From Amblyornis subalaris (taxonomy: Eukaryota > Chordata > Aves > Passeriformes > Ptilonorhynchidae), in contig JACAXG010000009.1 of the NCBI GenBank assembly GCA_018881555.1, positions 13,229,326 through 13,293,325 on the forward strand: DNA of 64,000 nucleotides, written 5' to 3'. The position numbers and the translations under genes were made by a program. The notes beneath the pieces were generated by a model that was not told the DNA's origin, ran no database searches, and worked only from the letters and a program-made list of their open reading frames with translations. This document shows positions 51,301 through 60,300 of the stretch, piece after piece (position 1 is the first letter of the stretch; each line of letters begins with the position of its first letter).

Positions 51301-54300
51301 ATCTTTACTGCTGGGTTCAAGTGCTTAATTCTGCTTGTGCCTGAGAAATTATAGGCATCTGAGATTCTAAGATGCCAAACAAGCTTCTGTGGAGCAAGCT
51401 AGGAAATGAATTTGCAATACGTTGGTTCTTCCTTCCAGAAACATGTATGCCTTCACCCTACGGTAATGACATGTAACTTGTGCTGCTTTCCTTTTGAGAT
51501 AACGGGTGTTACATTGCTTTTTATTAATCACAAGGTACAAGTGTACATCAGACTCCTTCCAGCTTATCCTGACTTCCCTGTGGGTTCATGAGTACTTTTA
51601 CACTCCATAGCTTGTATGCCTGTAAACTTCATTATTGCCAGCTAAGCTGCTGAGATTACTGAAGTTCTGGGGCTCTGTAGAGACATAGGCCTTAATCTGC
51701 CTGAAGGTGAGTCTCTTCAGCCTCAAGCCTCAGCTCATATGGAATTTAAGAATTTGGCATATCTGTACCTCAGTTCTGAAAGCAAACTCTTAACCACTGC
51801 TTAGTGAACACTGGCAACATGGATTTCAACATAAAACAACAGAGCTAGAGCAGTTTTCATTGAAACACTTTCAGAGAATGTGGTGCCTAGTGGAAAGCAA
51901 GGGCTAGATAGCCTGGTGGTAATAACATTTGCTTAGAGAGGAGGTCCAGGGTCAGTGCCCTCATCCTGAGAAAATTCGAATACATCTATTTGAAGAAGCT
52001 TCATGTCATTATGAAGAAACAAAAGTAAAATCAATGGAAGCACCTCCCAGTGAGGTGGAAATCCAGTCCCATCTCACAGGGTGTGCTCTGAGTTGAGTCC
52101 AAATACTCTAGTATAAAATACACAAATGAGCTATAAACCGAGACTGAAAGAGTTTGCTGCCCTTCCCTCTGGCAGAGTCTCCAGAGCAACACAAGCTCTC
52201 TGGGCTATCAGGAGATCTGTGAGCCCTGGTGAGATAATAAAGCTATGGATCTCAGCATGCTGGGGGTGACATTTTTCATGGAGATGTGGAAAGCAGCATC
52301 GATAACCCTGGAAGTGACAGCAGGAGCCTGCGGTGATGTGGAAGGCGATTTCCGAACCACCTGCAGGTGCCTGGGCTGGGCACTAGAGGTTGCTGTGCTG
52401 CAGGCAACCGCAGGTGCCAGTAGCTGGGGAAGGGCTGGGGAGCAGGTGCACTACAGCTGGCAATCCCACTGCTCTCCTGCTCTGCTCGTTATGTCAGAGC
52501 CTCACCAAGTTCAGGGACACCTTTAGAAGTAGACTTAATGGAACCACTCATTCCAGGTGTGGCTGTAAAGTAGTGGTGGATGTTGCTAGAAAAAGGGGTT
52601 TTGAAGTAGTGAAGAGTTGCAGAAGTCTTCCAAGAGAGATGAAGTAACTGCCTGTGGCAGTGGAGAAAGACAGCACATGCTGGGAGATGGGAATGTCTAG
52701 AAGAGTGTGTGCTGGAAGAGGAGCATCCCTACTGTATAAGGTTTAGAAGTTAAGAGACATAAAGAATTAAAATGCAGAGGTAAAGTACAGATAATATAAA
52801 GGACAGCTGTAAAAATTTGGTGTGATTTTTAAGACTTATTTTTCACGCTGTTTATGAGCAAAAGTAGTTCAACACCAAGAAAACAGACTTTGAAAACAAG
52901 CAAGACCAATTTGTTTAGTTTTAAACTTCTTGTGGGTTTTTTAGTGTGACTGTGATTTGGGGGATTCTAATTCATGGTGTTGATGATAACACTGAAAAGT
53001 TAACACAGTGCTGAATTTAATGTGATTAGGTGTTACTATTGTAACACTGTAATCTGAATAAAAATGCCAGCTGTTCTTAAGAAGAAAAGTCCAAGAATCA
53101 ATTACCTCTGTTCAGTCATCTGTGAAATCAATATATTTGTGCTGTGCATTTTAGATAACCAGTGCACTCCTAAGAGCGGATCCCCAGTCAACCATAAATC
53201 TCCGTCAAGTGCCTTGTCTACAGTATTGCAAAGTATTCCCTCCGGAAGAAAGCAGAAAAAAATCCCCGCAGCCCTCAAAGAAGTAAGTGTTTTATTGGTC
53301 AAAAGTAATGCCTTGTTGGTATTATATCATCAATATTAGGAGTGGAAAAAAAAATTCCTTATTTTAACCATGTTCACTAGAATCAAAAGTCAAAATATGT
53401 CTCTTAACTGTGGTTTGGGCCTTAGTTTTAAATAGGCAGGGACATGAATTACGAAGCAGTTTGTAAACTGCATAAACACCTCTGAGACTGGGATTCAGAG
53501 ATATAGCTGAAATTTTAATTTTCTTGCTTCCCTGTGTTTCCGTGAATTGTGATTTACCACTGCACCAACAGCCAGTGAGAAGACTCCTACATCAACTCAG
53601 CTCTTGGTTTAGGATTAGGAAAGGTAGAGCTAAACCTAGGTCTTGGGAATGGGAGAAAGTGACTCATCTCAGCAGGTTTGTTGATGACACCAAGCTGTGT
53701 GGTGCAGTCAACATGCTAGAGGGAAGGGATGCCATCCAGAGGGACCTGGATAGGCTTGAGAGGTGGGCCTGTGCAAACCTCACAAAATTCAACAAGGCCA
53801 AGTGCAAGGTCCTGCATGTGGGTCAGGGAAATCCCAAGCACAAATATAGGCTGAGTGGAGAATGGATTGAGGCTAGTCTTGGGGTGAAAGACCTGGGGAT
53901 GTTTGTGGATAAGATAAATGTAACTCAGCAATCTGCACCGACAGCCCAGAAAGCCAGCTGGGTCCTGCGCTGCATTCAAAGCAGCGTGGCCAGCAGGGCA
54001 AGGGAAAGGATTCTGTTCGTCTGCTCTGCTCCGGTGAGACCCCATCTGGAATGCTGCATTCAGCTCTGCGGTCCCCAACGTAATAAGGACATGGACCTGT
54101 TGGAACGAGTCCAGAGGAAGCCACAAAGTTGATCAAAGGGCTGGAACACCTCTCCTGATAGACAGGCTGAGAGATTTGGGGTTGTTTAATCTGGAGAAGA
54201 CTCCAGGGAGATTTTGGAGCAGCCTTTCAGTACCTAAAGGGGGCCTACAAGAGAGATGGAGAGGGACTTTTCACAAGGGCATGTAGGAAAAGGGGGACAC

Positions 54301-57300
54301 TCATTAAGCTGAAGGAGGGTAGATTTAGATTAGATACTAGGAAGAAATTGTTTACTATAAGGGTAGTGATGAACTAGAACAGTTTACCCAATGAGGCTGT
54401 GGATTCTCCATCCCTGGAAGTGTTTGAGATCAGGCTGGATGGGGCTTTGAGCCATCTAGGGTTTAGTGGAAGGTGTCTCTGCCTATGACAGGGGAGCTGG
54501 AATGAGGTGATCTTTCAGGTTCCTTCCAACCCAAACCACTCTGTGATTCTATGAATCTTTTTATACAGGAATGTGTGTTTTCCAGCTGTACACGGTCCTC
54601 AGTGTTTCAGCCCTCTGTCTCACTTTTGAAACAAATTTAAGAGAGGACTCTCTGGACTGAGTTCTTCTCTCCAAAAGGGTTCCAAAAATCCCTTTCCCCC
54701 AATAGGAAATGAATACTAATAGATGAAAGTGAAAACAAAAAACGGTTTATTAGCAAACAGAATGCCCACCCACAAGGCAAGAGAAAACATAAATAACTGT
54801 TAAGCACTAAACCGTCAGAACCCACTTCCCCCCCCTACAGGAACAAAGACCCAAAAAATGTCCAGAGAATGGGGCCAGTGCTGGAGGAAACACACCTTTC
54901 CCGACACATGGTCCGAGATGGCGCCGGCTCTCACGCTGAGGGGAGTAGAACTTCCATGGGGCAGTTACAGCAGCGGGAGGGGAAAACCTCAGTGGCTACC
55001 TGGTGTCGACTTCTTCTCCACAGCAGTCACGGCAGACAAAACAGCTGGGCTGGAACCTGTGGTGTGCTTTCTCTCCCTGGCTTGGCTCCCCGGGGCTTGG
55101 GGCTGGAACGGAGCGGCCCCACTTCCCATCAGTCCCGCTCCCGCCAGTCTCGGAGCAGCAGCCCCTTCGGTTCACCTCCGGGCAACCAAAAGGTTGCTAC
55201 TCCAGTTTCTCCAAGCCGGGGAAGGGAAAAGTTTTTCGCCTGGGCCAAAAACCAAGTCAGCCAAGCAGAGAAACCACCTAGCACAGCGCTGCGGAAAGCC
55301 CGGGCAGCGAGGCTTCAAATCCACCCGCCCAGCAAAAGCAGGAAACCTTCCCCCGCCAACCCTGGTCTCCGGGTTTAAAGGTACAGGAACCATTTTTGGG
55401 CGTAAGCAGAGGATCACGGAATAGACTATCATAATAAGTCACTCCTGCTCTGTCTTGTCCTGCTACATCAAATTTAAGGATTGTCACACCCTCTCTTGTC
55501 CTGCTACATCCAATTTATGTTCCAACCCTTAGTGACTGTGGAAATGTCTCTTCCAGACCAGACAGATGGTAGCAGACAAAATAACTTTTCTTTCATCCAT
55601 CTGAGTTAGTTAGCAACATTAACCTGAGATCAGGTAAGAATTTGAGTCTCTGACAGGCAGAGCTCCGGAAATCTGTTTTAAAAGAAAAAAAAAAGCTGTA
55701 GTGTGAAAACTTGTACTCTTACGGTTTGTTGATTCATTTTGTTTTTTTCTCTTCAGGTTTCAGCAAATACAGAAGACTCTACAATGAGCGGCTACCTACA
55801 CAGATCTAAGGGCAGTAAGAAACCATGGAAACACCTATGGTTTGTTATAAAAAATAAGGTGCTATATACATACGCTGCCAGTGAGGTAAGAGACTACGTA
55901 TTAGAATGAAAATATCCAATGATAATACTGTCTTTATAACAAAGTTGTTTATTTTTATGATCTAGAAACAAGCTATAAAATTAGATCATGTTACAGTATC
56001 TCGTCTGATTGTGATGCAGTATTTTGAAAAGGCCCAGTGAGCTTGATACCATTATACATTGCTATAGCTACGCTGTTTCTGATTTCAGCCCTAGCTTTGA
56101 GTACCTTTGTATTGCACACCATTGCTCAGTTGTAGGTATGTTCTGAGTCAGTTGAATGTATGGAGGATCTGTTTGGATGCATCACAATATACTAATGGCA
56201 AAGCCAACATTATAAAAGTATCTTGAACTATCTTGTTCTGCAGTTCCATAAGATATTTTGAATGCTTGGAAAAGGAGTAAACTAAATCTCTTTACTACTC
56301 CTCAAACTGTTGTCTTCAGCCTGGAATTGTTATTTGATATACAGAGCTACAGTAGAAAAAAAAAGAAATGCATCTTATGTAATGGCATTTGCTTTTTTAT
56401 TTAGAACGTGTAGTCCTATTGCAGTGTGGAATAATCTCTAACCTATATGCATATATGTATATAATCTACACATCCCAGCATGTGCTGAGGATCTAGTTTT
56501 ATTGAATCTTAGAATGGTTTGTAACATACATGGATGTATCGTAGCACTGAAAGATCTTGGGCTTTGGGTTTTTGTATTGTTTGTTATAGTTTACTACTAG
56601 CTTTCAAGAGCAAAATATCCAAAGCATCTGTTTTAAGGTATTGCTATCCCTCACTTTCTTTCAAAATGTAAGGCCCAACCTATCCTGGCCATGTAAAGAA
56701 TTATCCTTCTTCACCCCACGCCACCCCCATTCTAGTTATTTCCTGGTTTGTGCTCAGATTTGTTCCTGGGTTGTTCCTGCCAACCTTTATTTTAGAACTT
56801 CTGAATTATGTCCAAAACCTGTGATGTTATTTCCACTACAGCATTGGCAATACTAAAAAAAGCCCACCCAAGTAGTTCTAAAAATAACTTAAATAATTAT
56901 GTAGAAAACAATTACCTTTACATCAATTAGAAAATTATTTCAGAGCATTGTGTCTCTTCTGGCAGTTGCAAAGGAGACTTTGGCAGAGCTAAAGAAAGAT
57001 CAAAGTCTGTGACAGTCACCTTAAATTTTCTTTTGTTTGGCTTCCTCTGAGGTATCAACCTTACAGAGTAGCTTCAATTTGCAGTTCACAATCACAAAAT
57101 TGACTCTTTCCTATTTTCTTGTACTGAGAAATATCTGCCCTTAGTTTTCATCTTGATGAGCCATTGCAGGAGACATTATTTAGAGAGTCTTAAGGGAAGG
57201 CCCAGTGTTGCCTTAGCCAGGAAACTTCACTTAAGCTACTTATATTAGTTCCAAGTGATAGAAAGATCAGCAGTAAAAAACCCACCTAGTAGTGGTACAA

Positions 57301-60300
57301 AGACCTGAGACAGTAAAACAGATTTCTCAGCCTTACTAGACTCATTTCCAATATCAAGAAATGCTGTTGTCACAGGACACTCTTGCTTCATTTTAGAGGC
57401 AATTACCAAAGCCTTTACCTGATGTGTCAGTATTTATGTAAATTTTTTGGGGTTTTTGCTATTTTTTTTTGTTCTGTTCGTAAGCATTACAGGACCTTGC
57501 CTAGCTACAAAACACTGTTCTGGAATTTGCACAGGATGAGAATACTTTTTATTTTCCTTTCCAAAAATGCTGTGTATTGTATTCATTAGTAAAAAGACGA
57601 GAGTATTTAAAACAAAAAACAAAATAACTGAGATGAATGAGAAAGGGTCTTTTCTGGCCAACCATTTGTGAACACTCAGCAACTTTTTTTTCCCTTATCC
57701 TGTTCATTTCCAGCAACAGAAGGTGAAATAAGTTTAGCCATTCGAAGTATTTGGATCTTCAGTGCTTGCAAACACAGGTTGCAGCCATAGCTCCTCCTTT
57801 TAGCATACTCAGTGCATTTAATAGCATCCCACTTCTAAGGTTGTTGGAGAGAGCACTGGGCTTGATGGAGCTTTGGTCTGCTGCCAGGTGTGGCTGATCT
57901 TTTGATACAAGAAGTCCTTGCCAGGCAGCATGATGAGACTATGCAGTGAAAGACAAGGCAGATGTTATCAGGCAAATGAAAACAGGATCAGCAATCTTGA
58001 AGTCTACGAGGTTTTATTTCCTGCCCCTGACTCATACATGGAGAATACAGAAAGTGGCATTTTGTGCATGTCTATTTGTAACATTTTGTTTGTTGTGTTG
58101 TCTGTTGCAATGGTAAGGCATATGAAGTCTAAATGCATGCCTTAACATGTCTTGCAAGCTTTAATTTTGTCTTTTTTCCTTTTTTCCTCTGTCAAATAGG
58201 ATGTGGCAGCATTAGAGAGCCAGCCTTTACTTGGATTCACAGTCAGTGAAGTAAAAGGTGAAAACTCAGAGTCTAGAGTGTTCCATTTACTGCACAAAAA
58301 CACTTTATTTTACATATTTAAAGCAGATGATCCCCATTCAGCTCAAAAGTAAGAAACTATTTGAATTCATTTCTGTTACTTATTTCTAGAAAATTCAAAA
58401 GTGGTGAATGTTAATATTCACATATTAGGCATATGTACAAAAGATTCATATTATATCATATGTAAATGAAAGTTTTAAATTACTTAAACACAAGGTTCTA
58501 ATTTCATCAGGACTTCTGAAATGCTTCTGAAATGAAGGAAGCAGACTCTTCTCTGCAAAAGACTAAATGTAGGAGAATGGGAAAGTCAAAGATAAAACAA
58601 GGACTCTTTCTTTTTCCTAGCCCATTTCTCTAATCTGGTCTGCTCAAGTGAAAATTGAATGTTACTTTTGGAGAAATCGAGAAAATGTTTTTAAGAATTA
58701 ACTGATACATTCTTTTTTTTTATTTTCACCTGTTCATGTTAGTTATTTTTAGTGAATATATGGCAGTGAAAAATAAAGGAAACCTTAAAACTTGGGGGCC
58801 GACATTTGAAGTGCATGTGATATAGAGATGCCCATCAGCACCGAGGCATGCTTATTGCATTCAGATCAAAAGCTTGAATTCAAAGAACATTGACACAAGC
58901 TGTTTCACTTCAAGTCCTGCTGATGTGTCTGAGTTTGGAATCATATTTATCAATTTATGTATTGTGTCTGTTTTATATAAAATAACCTAGAAGCTTGGTC
59001 ATTAATCAGCAGAAAACATTTGTTACATGATTTATAAAGTAAACTAGAAATGAGCATAGAAGGAATACATGTAAGCTATCTTTCCTATGTGCCTATCTTA
59101 TGTTACTGCTTTCACTGCGGTTTTCCCAAATGGATTTTAATTACTAAATAGATTTGATGCATGAACAAGTCCATTATTAATACTTAAATATTCCAGTGAC
59201 TGCAGGTTTAGTTTTCTGCAAATAGGACCATTCTAAAAACCAAAGTACCCAGGACAACTGTAAATTTTGAACAGCTGAGAACGTGCTTAATGACACTTCT
59301 CTACCTAAAAAAACTGGAAGTCTTTATTTGATTTTTGGGAGTATTTTGTGCAGATGTGCATAAATGTTTCTTTGTTAATTAAGATACTAGTCTCTTGTTT
59401 TGCCTGTGTCCTCATTTATACTATATAAAACAAACTAAAAAAAACCAATAGCTTTGGGTCAATAGCTTTATTTTGCTATTCAGACAGTGGCTTTTCTCAA
59501 CTGAAGAAAACTTGAAATTGGACATAGTGTATTTTACTGATGCTAGGAATAACACTAAGTACTTTGAATTTCAAGCTTTCTCCAAGTATTCAATATCCTT
59601 AGGAGAGTTATGCTGAACCTTCAGAATAAATGCTGCTTTGACAGCATTAAAGGAAAAACAAAAACATGCTGTTGGCCTGTTTGCATCAGTGGACACTATT
59701 TTTTCCTAATGGGGCCAAAAAAATCTGATGTATTTGTGTAAGTGCAGTAATAAATTTCAACAATTTTCAGTGTGGTTTAAAATTCCAGTACCACGTTCAA
59801 TGCTTAAGCTTGTTTACAAATTTTATTTTGCATTTGTATTCCACTTTGTTTTTAATGTATACATGGCAGTGGAATATACAGTAAGCCCTAAAAAGTAAGG
59901 AGTAGATGTTTGAGTTGTGTGTGCAGACAGGCATGAGCACTTTTACATGACTAATATGTTCATACCAAAAGCTTAAATTCAAAGAACATGCACACACTTA
60001 CAAAATTAAATGCCCAGGGCAAGGAAGAGCCAACATCTGTGACTAGTGTTTAGATACCCTGTGAATACCAAGACAGTTTGAATTTCCATGATAAAGATAA
60101 TTACAGTCTTTGTCTCATTCAGTTCTTGCAAGATTTTCACTCAGGAAAAAATGCTCATTATGTGGGCCTCTTAACTTTACATACACACAGTTTAGACCTG
60201 ACTCAGAGAAGACAGAATTATTCCATTTTTTACTGTATTTGTCCATGTAGCATTGAAGTGCTTCATGAACTTTAATTTTTGTATCCTTGAGAAGCTGAGG

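Larger units (their letters stand above)
53283..55756 (+). other. FGD6 intron 18 (transposon-rich)
   Basis: 2.5 kb, donor gtaagt, acceptor tttctcttcag. About three quarters of it is taken up by a CR1 fragment and a GC-rich LTR-like block, making it the densest repeat cluster in the window. Confidence 0.88.

Noticed and set aside
52245..52647. GC-richer stretch with 93- and 85-codon frames in intron 17
   Set aside because: Checked as a possible exon or retrocopy; no known protein sequence, poly(A) tail or splice sites could be supported.
54858..55424. 188-codon open frame with overlapping 169- and 92-codon frames
   Set aside because: The frames overlap in all three phases, their translations are low-information Pro/Gly/Ser/Lys sequence without a domain, and they sit in the GC-rich LTR-like block. 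GC content alone explains the lack of stops.
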